Shown here: positions 1 through 13,500 of the stretch, in pieces | Layout of the letters: every line of letters begins with the position of its first letter | How positions within the stretch are numbered: the stretch's first letter is position 1 | Notes under the pieces: generated by a model | What the model was told of the DNA's origin: nothing | What the model saw: the letters and a program-made list of their open reading frames with translations, nothing else | The model's database searches: none | Assembly: GCA_013398055.1 (NCBI GenBank) | Contig: VZRS01012467.1 | Location: forward strand, 202,100 to 266,099 | DNA from: Ifrita kowaldi | Lineage: Eukaryota > Chordata > Aves > Passeriformes > Cinclosomatidae | Length of the DNA: 64,000 bases | Direction: 5' to 3' | Translations under genes and position numbers: made by a program

Positions 1-1385
1 GTAGCCATGTCAGCCATTCTAAAAATCTGCTAATACTTGCCAATCAGTTCTGCAAGAATGTGCTCTGCATTTAAATGCACCATCTTGTACTCCACACAAC
101 TCAACATCTGGCTGGTCTTTAAGTAGAAATGCTCATGCAATGCAAAAGCAAAATGATCTATTTCTTCATGCTCTGGCTGAATTGATTGCTGCAACCTTGT
201 AACAGCAAACCTGTGAAGACTCCTTGATTTCCAATACCTACTTGCAGCTTTGAACACAAGAGATAAACTGAAAGCTGCTGTTATTCAAGTAACTGACTAG
301 TTCTGCAAAATTCAAATTATGGCAAAATCAAGGCTCAACATTCAACTCTGTAGGATTTAACACTGGCACAATCAATGATGAGCAGGAGAGGAAGGCCACT
401 TCCCGGTTTTGCAACTTTCCAATACTCTTGTATTACGGCAAAGGCAGACATGCAAGACTGAAAACATTTTCTCCTCTCATTCCCAAACAAGAGCACAAGA
501 ACACAAGCTATGTTTCAAGTAACTAAGAAATGCATATTACTGCAACTACTGCTGTGACTTAATTGTGAGCTCTTAAACTAATCTGCAATAACCCTTCTCT
601 GTAATGTGTTCTTAGGTAACCACAGTTTCAGCAGAAGCTGCTATCCACTACTTACAGCAATTTCTTCTGAGAAAATATTAACACAAATAGTTGCTGAGGT
701 ACCTAGAACAGTTTTCTGGTAAACACTTACTGATTTTTCCTAAGAGGAAAAAAAGTAACTAAAGCTTTCTAAAACTATTCATTCCTTATGGCTTGACATT
801 TCTCCTTCTGTGTCGCACAAAATCAAAAGATTTCAGCTCATTAATTCTTTTACAAACACACATTCACCTTTCCTTATGCTACAACTATGTTTCTTCTAAG
901 CAAGGAGACATAAAATATTAAGCCTTAATTTTTCAAGCTAAATATATTACATATTTACTTTCTTGACTCTTATGGCTTGTGCTATTTAGGAAGAAACAGG
1001 TACAAACATGAAACAGATGAAGCTCATGGCTTTCTGTACATAAAATCAGACATTTCCAACAGCAGTAAAGTCAAGAAGAACAGGCACCTACACCACAAGT
1101 TTGTCTCTGAGTAGAGCTGAACAGAGGGGGAGTGAGAGAATGACAGCAAACAAGACTGAGCACAGACTGCAAATTCCAGTGTGGTGTTGATTTGCACGTG
1201 GAGTGCAGGGAAGTTTCTGCCGCTAAGCAGAAAGGCTGACACTTGCACCACAGCCCTGATGCCTGGCATCACAGGATTAAGTATTGTTACTGAGTATCAC
1301 TACAAAGGTCAGCCCATGAAAAGCTTTACCAGCTTCATCTCTCTCCATACCATCCCTCAGTGCTGCTCCAAATGCTGGTACCAAC
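1..1385 (-). other. RC3H1: RC3H1 intron after coding exon 16
   Basis: AT-rich intronic sequence. I looked for the next Roquin-1 coding exon and did not find it. A 75-codon minus-strand open frame at 30-257 is the only coding-like stretch and is discussed as a finding. Confidence 0.75.
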
Positions 1386-1521
1386 CTCCAGTCCCCGCAT
1401 TTGTGTCTGCTGGCTGATCTGATGGTCAACTTGCTGCAGTTCCATGCGCAGCTGCTGCTCTCGTTCAGCTGAGGGCAACTGCTTCCCATGACCAGCCACA
1501 TCTGACATGGACAGTCTTTCC
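1386..1521 (-). CDS. RC3H1: RC3H1 coding exon 16: start of C-terminal coiled coil
   Basis: Residues 933-978, ending QTQMRGLE. The stretch [20 protein letters not shown] has heptad-like spacing and probably forms a coiled coil. The acceptor is CCAAAG and the donor CTGGAG|GTTGGT in phase 0. The remaining RC3H1 exons, which in mammals follow with a VSNRL-type sequence and a proline stretch, are not found between here and position 1. Confidence 0.92.
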
Positions 1522-4500
1522 CTTTGGGATTGGAAAAGCAAAAATAACGAGATTTCAAGAAAAATCTTTACTCAGCTGGCACCAAAAAAAAAAACCCCAA
1601 AATTTAGAAAAAGGCAAAATAAAAATAAAGCAATCGTACCTGTCATTGAAACGTCCCTGAGAAGGTATATTTTGATGAGGAGAATATGGAGAGCCTCCCC
1701 AGCCACCGTGGGTTCCATAAGGACTGTAGTCTACCAGGAACAGAAAGAAAACCATGTTGCATTACTACAAAATCACCCTGTCAGTGGTTCAGCCAACACA
1801 GAACTACACAGAGAAGAAGAAGAAAGGCCAGCCCTCTAATTACGAGAAGTTTAACATTTCTTATGATTAAATGAACACAGAAATACTCTGTGTGACTGGT
1901 CTCACATGCCTAATCAATGACTTTTCCTGTATGTCTAACAGTCTGTGACAGCCTTCCAGAGTCTGAGATTGTGAAGGACTTCAGATACTCAGCCAGATGA
2001 ACAAACACAGAACAAAACTTACAGACATGATGACTGCAGCTGTTTTTACTACTGAAGTTCCTAAAAGACTCATGAATTCACTGATAATTCTGACCTACCT
2101 AGGTAACTACAGTTTAAAGATTAAGTTTTCAGGGAAGCCAGAGTTCTACCTGTAATAAAGTCTAAAAGATTACTGCCTGAAAAATCTAGAAGCAAGTTTG
2201 GAGGAATATAACAATTAATTATTTTCTTAAGGTTATTCAGGGCACCTCAAGAAACAGAATCTTTTGAAGTAAAACAGACAGCTATATGACACATGTGATT
2301 AGAAAATAGACATGTTGGAAATTAATTACTCCTACTTTTCTGCTTTGCCTAAGAGCACACAAGACAATGGCTGCATTAAGCTTGCAGGAGCAGCTACCCA
2401 TAAAGCAGGAGAGCAGCAGCACAGTACTTCATCAAGATGGTTTTGCATTATGTATTTGGGAAAGTGCTAAGCTTCTGGATTCTGCTACCACAGATTTAAA
2501 ATAAGCTTCATATCAGAGGGACTGGCAGAACAAAGTAACTTCTTCCAAACATATCACTAATAAATACACTATGTATGCACGAACACGTCATGGAATATCC
2601 CAAGTGGGAAGGGACCCACAAGGACCACAGAGTCCAACTCCTGGCCCTGCACAGACACCCCAACATTCCCACTCTGAGCCTGAGAGCATTTTCCAAATGC
2701 TTCTGGAGCTCTGCCAGCCTTGGGGCTGTGACCACTCCCTGTTCAGTGCCCCACCACCCTCTGGGGGAAGAATCTTCCCCTGACACAGCTCCAGTCCTGT
2801 CATTGGTCACCGGAGAGAAATCAGGGCCTGCCCTTCCGCTTCCCCTCGGGAAGAAGCTGTAGACTGCTATGGGGACTCCCCTCAGTCTGCTCTTGTCCAT
2901 GCTGAACAGACCAAGCGATCTCAGAAAGCTGTGGCAACCTTGTTCTGAATTCAGACTTTTCAGTATAACCCTACCTGAAGTTATTTTAAGTGGCATTAAC
3001 ACACACCACAGCTGCATTTCTAAGATAAAGATTCAAGTTTACAGGGTTTGTCTTCAACCTGCACAACACTGTAGCAGTAAAGAAAATAGCAACAGTCAGC
3101 AAAATCCAAGAGCACAGATCATACCTGAAATGATGGATTTAGTGGCAGCTCCCTGAACCGCCATGGCCTGCATGGGCCCAGAGTTCTGGTACATGGCTTT
3201 GGAAGTACGAGAGATGGCCCCAAATCTTGACACAGTTGGTCGGTCTCCAAATGGAATGAGGTCATCATCGCCTGTCTCAGCCGCTCGTCGCTGCATGTCC
3301 AGTCGCTGTTCACGCATGGCTTTACTATCCACATTCTGGACAAGACATGGAAAAGGCACTTAAAAACTCATTCATAAAGTAAGAGGTTCACATTCCTTTC
3401 ACAACAATTTGGTAAAAGTACAGTAAGTTTCTCTTGTATTCTCTATCCCCTCCACTTCGCAACTAGTTTTCCTATTCTTCAGTTTGTAACTCCGCTGCCA
3501 GAGGGGACCTCTCCTTAATGGTCTAACTTAAGATGACCATTACCTCACCACAGTGAAAAAGCTGCAAAATTAATTGTGATCAAATCCAGAAGAAGAGAGC
3601 AGCAGCAAATAGAAACTGAGACAGAGAAAGTCTAATGGGAAGAGAAGGAGCAAAAAAACCTCTTCCTTATATAAACTCAAAGAAGAGATCAGTGGGCATC
3701 TCTGAGGAATACATACTCGTTCTAGAATCCAAAAGAAATTGCTCTGAAGCTCAGTGTTAAGAATTGTATCAGCTGAAAGCCTGAAAATTACTCAGAATGG
3801 GAATTTTTCCATACAGCACTTACTTGGACATGTTTAGTATATCTTTTCAGGCATTTTCATTAAGCAGCAGCACTGTTTGGAACATCCTGGTTTCTAAACA
3901 AGTTTCAGACTCAAACACCTTAATAGGTCAGCACATGAAGAGATAAAGTGTTCACTCTCTCCTCAAAGAGTTGAGTTAAATCAGAAAGCTAACTGTTGGC
4001 TACCAGAAAAAGTAACATGGTAAGAATTGCCAAAATCAAGTTAAGACTTTGCTAAAGAAGTAAAGCTGTACACAGTAAAACAAAAAGAGCAAGGTAAGTG
4101 GCGCCACTACATCAAGAAAATTGTCTAAAGGCTACAAACTTTGGTATGGTCCAATATTAAAATAAAACTCTGCAAGCTTTCAGCAGGGATAAGGATTGTT
4201 AAAAAGAGTTAAGATAACATATCTGAGGCAGGAATAAAGGGGTGAAAATGACGGTAACAACTAAGTTGGAAGCTAAACTCAATAAATGTAATACTTGGAA
4301 ACTGAAACCATAGGGAAAATCTACTTTGGAATTCTGGAAAAAAATACATTTTAATCTCGGGGTCATGGGATGCTAGTATCAATTCTAATACATTTCTATT
4401 TACTCAGTAAAGCTGCATGTCATCTGCAGAATATTCAGCATTATGCACTCTCAGATGATACTATTCCTGTCCTTGAAAAAGGAATCTCTTATGAATGATT

Positions 4501-7500
4501 AAAAAAAAAAAAATTACTGAAGAATTAATTCAGTAAAGGTCTCCCGATAATTTTTTTCTGTGAGGAGACAAAAACTGAAAGCAGGAGAGATCCCATTTTG
4601 ATTATCTGAAAATTAGCTCTGGGGCAGAAGAATACTTTGTTTAGCCTTGAAAAAGGAGACTGTTTCTCCAGAACCTTTTTACTTCTCTTAATTGAGCTGC
4701 AGGTTTTTTGCACAGTTTTCTAGCAGCAGGGATGAAAGCGAAGAGCTGTTTATCAATTCCTGGACGCTGCCACTCGGACAGCAATAAGCTGATTCCAAGT
4801 AATCTCAGTACTTCCCCAGGTCAAATGTGACAGTCTGATGACTCCAGGCAACCACACTGTAGGACTGAGAGCAAGAGGACAGGTAAAAAAGACCAAAGCT
4901 GCAGAAGAAATGCAGTTTTTGCACTCTGCATTTTTCAGGAGAAAGCCTCCTTTTTTGCATCCATTTCCAACAGTACCTTCAACGTTTTAAGAGGAAAGCA
5001 ATTCGGCAGACAGAAAAAAGACAAATTTAATTCCAATGTGGCAGAGGGAAAAAGGGGAGCCTGTTTGAGGAGAAGCTGAACCAAAAAAATCCTGATTTAG
5101 TTAAGTGGTTGCAACAGGTGAGCACCTGTCCACAGAAGAATGAATTCTGATTAGGAATGTTCCCCCCCACCTCTTATTGGCCAAAGAAAGGTCACCATGA
5201 CTCTGACAATACAAAAATAAGTCAACAGATCACTTTTGCAGATAGGAGATGAAGGAGAACAGATGAATCTCTGTAAAATAGTTTCTCAGGCTAAACAGTC
5301 TTTTCTCTTGAAGAACTTGAATGACTTCCTACATGCATGGGCTACCAGCCTACTTCTAGTGTTGAGTGATGCTTGAACATTAGGAAGAAACTGAACAGTG
5401 GTGGTATTTCAGGCTCCTCTTTATTTTCTTCTCCATTCATGACTCCCAACAGTAACACCCAAGCAGCCCCTTCATTTTGTAACACTGATCTAGCAGAAAT
5501 GGAGCAGCACAAAACAAGATCACAGCGCACCTCCCAAAGTTCAGTGAAGGGCTGAATGAGTGCATCATAGAGCTAGAAATTGCCTTCAAGAAGAAATAGC
5601 CTAGTACAATGTTCTGACTGTGCTTTACTCAAAAACTTAATGCAAGTTTTGGGTATTCTTGTGGCCACAAATCACAGTCCTTCAAGTAAAAACTAGTAAC
5701 ACCCTTGACAGCAGTAACAGCCACCTTAAAAGGAATTAATTGCCTGAAGTTAAGTTACAGAACCTTCCTCTGACAGAAAGAAGTACAGGCAGCAACAAAT
5801 GGACATGCTTTATTAACAAGCTGCCAGGACAGAATAATTTTTGCATTTCAAGTAAGTGCAAAGAATAATCCTTGCAGAACATTCTTGCTATCCATGGCTT
5901 CAGAGCAGAGTCATTATCCTGCATCTATACGCAGAATTTTGTACAAGCTACACAAGGGTAGGACTGTTCATAACTTTGAAAACAAAGTGCTTCACACACC
6001 TGCAAATGCTTTCTGTGACTGCAATACATTTTTGAGCTAAAATAAAAGCACTGCCATCATTGTGGAAAGCAAATGTAAGTCCTTCCCAACCCGCAGAACT
6101 ATCCACTCTTCTTCTGTTTTCCCTTTATCCCTCCATACCGCCATCTCCACACTCCTTGCTGCCACAACATCTTTGGGTTTTGCATCTTTGGTTCCAATGT
6201 AGGAGCCGATGGTGTCACAGGACCAGGGAGAGTACTGGCTGTAGTCATTTCCTTTGTATTTCCCAGCTACCTTCAGGTCTTCATCCAAGTACTGTACAAA
6301 AACAAAAATCTGGTTCTGTAAGTGAGGGGAAGAAGCAGTTTCACAGCCATCCCTGTTCACTTCAACAGTAGTGAAGCTGATTATTTTTTATCAGATACAT
6401 CACCCTCTGGAATTGGGCCAGAGAACGCATTAAGTGTGCAGAATTCTGAGCCCCTGGCTATGCTCCCAGTGCTGACTGTTCACTTGGCCAGTTTGGAGGT
6501 GATATTTTGTCACTGGTTAAAAAAATAAATCTCTATAAAGCTTTTACATATGTCAGGAGCAAAGTCTAGTAACCGTGAAGAGCGATTACTTCAATTAGTA
6601 ATGGCTCAAAATTAATTTTCTTCATTGCACTGAAAGCAGAGAGCTTAGGACCAGTGGTAGATCAACAGCCAGTTGAAACACTGGAGACTGTACTACAAGG
6701 GCTTCCCACCCAGGCACAAAATCTACTTGCCCCAACACTTGCCAGTGCTGTACTGTTCTGACTTTCTTGTAAACTCCAAAGTATTTTCTAAACATGCCAG
6801 TATGTCATGTTTTTGTCAAAATATGCTTACCTCCTCTGAGTGAAAAGGATGAGGCAATGTTGGTGATGGTGCAAAAGGAGGCGGAGAAATCACCTTCCTC
6901 TCTTCCAGCTGGGCCATGATCTCTTTCCTTCGTCGGTGAAGTTCATCCAGGCTGGGATGAGGCTGAAATGAAGACAGGAAAATGTTCCAGAGCTCCTGAA
7001 GCATTAATGCACAAAACGAATAATTTTCTAAGTGTTGTTTACCTGAACAAAATAAGGCAGCTATATACTGCAAGGAGAGGGAAATACAGAGGATAGACAG
7101 AATCATTAAAGTAACAAGTAATGATCACTTTGTTAAAGTCTACCGGTTAACTTTCATATAGGACATACATGTTCCTACACTGGCCAGTGTTAGTTCAAGA
7201 CACCCCACAAACAGGGAATGTGTTCCAACTTGACAAAGTTCCCACTGGAACACGTTCAGCATGGCAAGTCCCCATTATAGTCATATAGGGTAAATTGATA
7301 GAACTCTACAGATCAAAACCTAGTCATATTTATTATTCACTTTGCAATAAACATGGCACATTCAAACTGAAAAATCTGTAAGTTATGTTAAAAACACTTC
7401 CTGTACTCAGCAATAGGATTTAGAGCCTTTAATCTGAATGACCTAAGTCCAACTATTCTACAGAGCTCAATTCCAGCTGGTGATTTATCAAAGCAAGTTG

Positions 7501-10500
7501 GTAAACTTATACTAGGAAGACCCTCCAGTTAGCTATCTAACTAGAAAAAATTCACAAGAGTGGAATTTTTATCTTTTATCAAGGCAGGTATGTTTAATGT
7601 TTATTATTTAGGTACAGAGTTGGTTGGTCACAGATGGGCAGTACAAGAATGCACACATGACCATTTCCACACACCGAATTTACTCTGCACTTGAGTAGCC
7701 CTCTCCAGCCTCATCTTTGCTGGAGAAGTCAGAGACTTCAGAGACTTCCAAAGTGAATTACAAATGCTTTTCTACTTTGAGCACTAAGGCAGCCTGCTTC
7801 TACATATTAACATCATTACAACTGCAGAATGGACCAGTAACTTAATTACCTTCCAGTTTTTGATCCGCTTCCTAAAGTTTAGACTTTCAAAAAGGCCACC
7901 CCCTTGGTACAAAAATACTAAATTCCTCAAGCAGGTTATAGTTTCTCTCTCAAAACAACTACAAAAACACAGTGTAGAACCCATACCCTGTGGCATGAAG
8001 GTCTGATCTGACTGAGATGTGGAGCCACTGGGCAATAAGCCTCTGTTTGCTGGTATCTGTCTCTGGACTCAGGTACGTAGAGGGGCACAGCTGCTTGTGG
8101 GATGTCGATGGGCACTGGGCTGCCCCGCACCACATCCTCCCGCTGGTAGGGCTGCACGGGGGGGTACACGCGGCGACTGTCGTAGTGTGGCGGGTACATG
8201 GGCTGCGCCAGGGTCGGGTACCCCTGCGGCTGCGGGTACTGTGGGCTCACCACACGCTCTGGCAGGTATGGCCCGTAGTGCTCCACGTATGGTGTGCCTG
8301 GCTCTGGCACTGATGGAGGAGGTCGGACAAAGCGAGACATGGACTGGGTGGGATAGTACACTCCTGAAGCAGGGCAAGGGGGGGAAAAAAACACAAGATA
8401 CAGAAAGTGATTACTACAATTGTCCACAAAAATTCACCGCAGAAAACCCTGAAGAAGCAAAAGTTGATCCAAAGCTCAAGTGACATAGTATAATTATCTG
8501 AGATACCAGCATGGTGTCAATGCTACAGTAGCTGATGAAGAACTGATGAGATTGAGCCCACCACAGGTGCACCACAAGTTCTGCCAGCACACTGAATAGA
8601 AATAAATCACCAGAATGTCTCTGCAGATTGCTACAAATGCTTAGCTACGTAAGACCTAAAAAGTAAACTGAAGATTGGCCTGTACATCCTCATCCATGCA
8701 ACTAAAATTCAATTTGTTCCAACATATCAGAGCCACTGGCTGGGTAAAGGAACTTGGATTATTAGGATATAAAGTTATCTAGAGATTTGTTTTATGTCTT
8801 GAACAGCAAAAAGACACTTCAGAACTGTAAAACACCAAAGACTTCTAAGATCACACTGCCTGGTTACCTGAAGATTTTTATTATTCTATCCGGGATCTCT
8901 GGATAATTTTAAAATAAGCATGAATATGTGCATGACATCAAATTTTGTAGACAAGTCAAATGTTCACTGGCACATAATGAACAAATATAAATAGTTCGTT
9001 TTCCTTCAAAATGCTCTGCAACTTTCTCAGAAATGGCTTCCCCCATTTTGCCTTTCCTTTCTATGGCTTTTTCTGCTTTTAGCTTCCTTTGGTCTTCCCA
9101 TGGCTTATTTTCCTTTCATATTAATTTCAATTTATCTCATTTCTCTCTGCAACCTTACATTGCCTAAGAATCATTCCCTGTTTTCATATACATAGCCATG
9201 TCTTCTCTTTTTAATCCCCTTCAATATTATCTTTCTCCATGTTCTCTCTTGAGAGTTTTTCCTCTTAGTTCCCTTTTTACGATGTTTTCTTTTTTTGTAA
9301 ACATCCTTCTCTCTAATTTCATTTATCTCTTTCATCACACACACTTTATTTCCATTTGCCCTGAGTCAAACTGAATTAAGGTTTACCATGCCAGATCACT
9401 GATCCAACCCAGTTAGGAAGAACTGAAGACAGAAGGACTTGAAACACTTGGACAGATAGAAGTATTGTTTTCACTTGCATCGAAGTCCTCAGTCAAGGCA
9501 AAAAATCCTGCCAATTTCCATTTTATTATGATGTCACTACATTAGTGTCTTTAGTCCATGAAATTTGAAAGAAAACTTCAACTTGTAGGCTTAAAAACCA
9601 AAGTGGGAAGAAAGACTAAAATCAGCCTGAGGATGAAAGAGTTTCATGTCAATCTTACCTTGTTGGTAGGGTGCTGGCTCAAACGATGGGGCAGCTCCTC
9701 TGGGGTCTTGGTAAAACATATCTGCTTGTTGTGCATTGTACAACTGAGACCCTCGGGGTACCATCTGCAACTGCTTGGTGACAGACACTGAGGGCAGATC
9801 TGCTGGTGCCCGAGCAGGCACAGGATGAGGGTTCACTGGCAAGGCAGAAATAGAGCTCTTGGGGACAGATTCCAGCCTAAAAAGTGGAAAGACAGCACTG
9901 CTCATTAAGGCCTGGTATAGCACACTGTACTCTAACACACTGTTCTTTGTCTACACTCCACCTTCTGAAGGCTTCTATCACCTTCTCCAATTAAAATATA
10001 AGCAAACAGGGAATTAACGCAATTTAGAGTTTTAGTTTTAGTTCTCTACTCTAGTATATAATCACTAAAAAAACCCCAACCAAACACAAGAACAACCACA
10101 ATCCCCATTCTGTTTCTTTATCTTAAAGAACTGGTTTACTTTGTTTCTACTCCAGATTTACACACACAATAATTTGAACAACAGGTAGGAAGACCCGTAC
10201 AAGTCAGGAGGGGATCCAGGGGCGCTGCTACTCAGATGGTCCATCTTCCCTGGCTTCAGGGCAGTTTCATAACCGGAGTCAGTCCCTCGAGAAATTAGTT
10301 GCGTCACCGTGCTGCCTGTTGACACAATTCCATTTGGCAGCGCAGAAGTTTTCCTATTGGGCAAATCCACTCCCCCTTCCTCTGAGAGGATAGCTCCTGA
10401 AGGCAGGCCCACCTCATTCAGCTGGCCCAGGGAGGCACTAAGGGGTCTTCTGGGAACGAGACGCTTGTTCATTTTACGGAATCTTCAGAAAGAGAAACCA

Positions 10501-13500
10501 CATATCAAAAATTGAAACAAAAAACCCCACCAAGTAAAAGGAGCTGTACTTTCAAGATTTTTCAAACATGGAGTCTACCAAAAGCTTCCTTTTATTCAAG
10601 TTCCCCAAGGAGCTTGTGAGAATACCTCTTAGAATACAACCTCCCTGATAGCTGATCTATTAATAGCAGTTTCAATTAGAACAAGGACGGACTTTTAATG
10701 ACAAGTACATCAAGAATTCACAGGAAAACTTCACACAGCAAATTTACAAATCCTACTTTCTTTACACATATGCATCTCAAGAGGAGAGAACCAAAACCAA
10801 GCATCACATAAAGTACTACTATCACATAAAATACAGTAACACAAGCTTCAGAGTAAGAAACACAGACTGTTCAAGCCTGTTTTATTCAGAGAAGAAACTA
10901 ATAGCAGAAAATTTAAGTGAAAAAATATGAATTTATACCCTTCTGCTCCATTTGTCCAGTAATAAGCCAAGTGTTTACTAACGTGTGATATATTTTAAAG
11001 CACCGTTTAAGATTTATGTTACTATATCAATATCCAGCTTACACAATTTCTGTTGTTTGATAAAGTGATTGCAGAGATAAAAACTCTATGAACACGCAGC
11101 AATTCCAAAAATCTAACTGCTTCTGACCAAAGCCTGAACAAATACAGGTATTTTAACCAACATTCCACAGAAACCAGTAGGCCAATGGTACTGGAGAGAA
11201 AATTCCAGAATTGAAGGTTCTCCACTAAATACCCTGCCATTAGTTCAGATCCCAAAATCAAGTGTGAGGGTATATTTGCAGACCCGAGTGTTCTTGCTGA
11301 ACAAGAGGCTATTTCTTCAGCAGGGCTGAAGCTAACACTTTCATATCATAAATAACAGTCAGAGTGAGATGGGAACCCAGACTATGAAGGTACACACATT
11401 ACTGTAGGAAAAGGTGCCAGTTATTACTCAATCTTTAGATAATCTTTGTAGTTGCCCACATGCATTAACAGCAACACATCAGAGGTAAAAAGGGGTTTTA
11501 TTGTTGGGGCTGTTTTGTCTTTTAGATGTTGTTGCAGTCTCCACGTGTGCAGGACATACATTAATTTTTAAAAGTTCAGTACTTGCCTATGCACACAGGG
11601 TCTTTGTCCCTTGCCAAGAGAGGGATGAGCTGCTGTTTAAGCAAGTTTAGATTATAATTTGCTCTCCAAGGCATTAACACACATTTCCCCATAACCTTCC
11701 TCTAAACTTAAAGCTATAGAGAGAGATATGGGAGTCACACAGCAACAGCAATGCGTATTATTCACTAAGCATTTTCAAAAGGAGAAGCACTAACACAATA
11801 GCTACTTAAAGGAATTAAGCAAAGATAAAAGGTACAAGGAACAGTCAGAACTCTCAAGTTCCTCAACCACCCACAGAAACTGTTGGAATCCGAAACTGAA
11901 CAAACATTCTCTTCAGCCCAGGACAACATTAATACCAAGGCATGCAAGTCAGTCTGGCTACAACAGGCCGCCCTCACCTGCAAAGCTGACAAACAGTCCT
12001 TGATACATACAACTGGCTCAGAGGCCTAACACTGACCCACCACCCGACACAGGTTAACAAAACCCTCCCAAACAGCGCTACCAATCTCCATTTCATTAGC
12101 ACGATGACAGAAGGCAAAAAACCCTCCAACTGTTTCTGCAGCACGCAAGTACTGAAGTCCTGTTCCTTGTTCAGGTGAATAACTTTGTCATTCTAACACC
12201 ATGCGCTCTCCTCTTCTTTCTTCATGTTTTGTGTATGCACTGCATGCTGGCTATACAGCCCATGAACTGACATTAATGCTTTGAGTTTCAGGTTAAGAAA
12301 GGACAAAGAAACACTGCATGCCAATTCCAAACTTTTAAAGTGTTCTTCTCACTATAATTCAAATAAAAGATGCTTTTTTTTAGCCCAAAAAGCAAGCAAC
12401 AAGTTAATATACTACATAAAATACACTGTGTACTTATTTCTTTTAGCTCCTAAACAATCCATTTTACTTAAAAAAAAATTAAAACAACCTGCATAACAAC
12501 AGCATCTTGCTCTTGCATAGCCCTCCTAAATCTGTAATGGATCTAGATTATTTACAGCAGACTTGATATGATCATCATTTTTAAACTCTACAACAACAGA
12601 TGTAACCAACTGAAGGTTCCTGCATGAAACTTTCTGACAGATTGCACAAAGAATTGTTGCAGGAGAAAAATCCTGGAAAGTTAGTTTTTAGCTCTTTGGA
12701 GAGCTAGCAACACATTTCTTACATTTGGAAAACTGCCAGCAACCTACCTGAATAAAAAGAGAAGATAAGAAGTACTCCCAAATAACAGCCACTGTGAATG
12801 CCATCACACAGCATGTTTAGTCACACTCAAGAAGTAAGGAAAACAGCCCACCTCCAAAAATCTTGGATAACATTTGTGTAACATCAAACTTTCAGAGCTG
12901 CGTTACTGCTGAACAAAGCAAACATCCTGTATGGAAGAACAAGTAGCTCCATAGCCTAAAAGATGACTGTTACAAGTTTATTACATAATTTCTTGTTGGT
13001 TTAACAGCCAGGTTATAACTCCTTTCCCCGTCACTCCTAGATATGAGAAATAACTCTTACCAAGAGTGAAACAAAGATTGGACTGCTTTCTACTAGCAGA
13101 GGTACACTTACTTTTCCAGTTCCTCCTGTGAGTGTGCGAAGGTGCAGCTGGCCCCTCGGGGACATCCCCCTCTCTGCTTCATGTCTCGGCACATGTATGT
13201 CTTGTACTTGCTGTGCTGAGGGGGCTGACAAGGTTAAAGAAACCAGGTGAGATACCTGAACATGAAAGTTCACTTAACCAAGTTGAATGTATTATCTTAT
13301 CAAAAGCTTGATGTTTGACTGTCGATAATTCTTCAAATTTAAGTGTTTCTGAAAAACCAAATACAAAATAAATGACTGAAGCACTTGAGTTTGGTTCTTC
13401 AACAGAACCAACAGATTCAAGAGTACATATTTTGACAACTCTCAAGTTTCTATAACATTTTTATTCAAAATCCTTACCAGAGAGCTTCCTGGAACACAGC

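Noticed and set aside
2508..3017. 169-codon minus-strand open frame
   Set aside because: It overlaps a CR1 3' fragment. The translation does not resemble Roquin-1 or an intact reverse transcriptase.
8019..8483. Plus-strand open frames of about 100-150 codons opposite RC3H1 exon 11
   Set aside because: They are antisense shadows of the GC-rich proline/tyrosine-rich exon.
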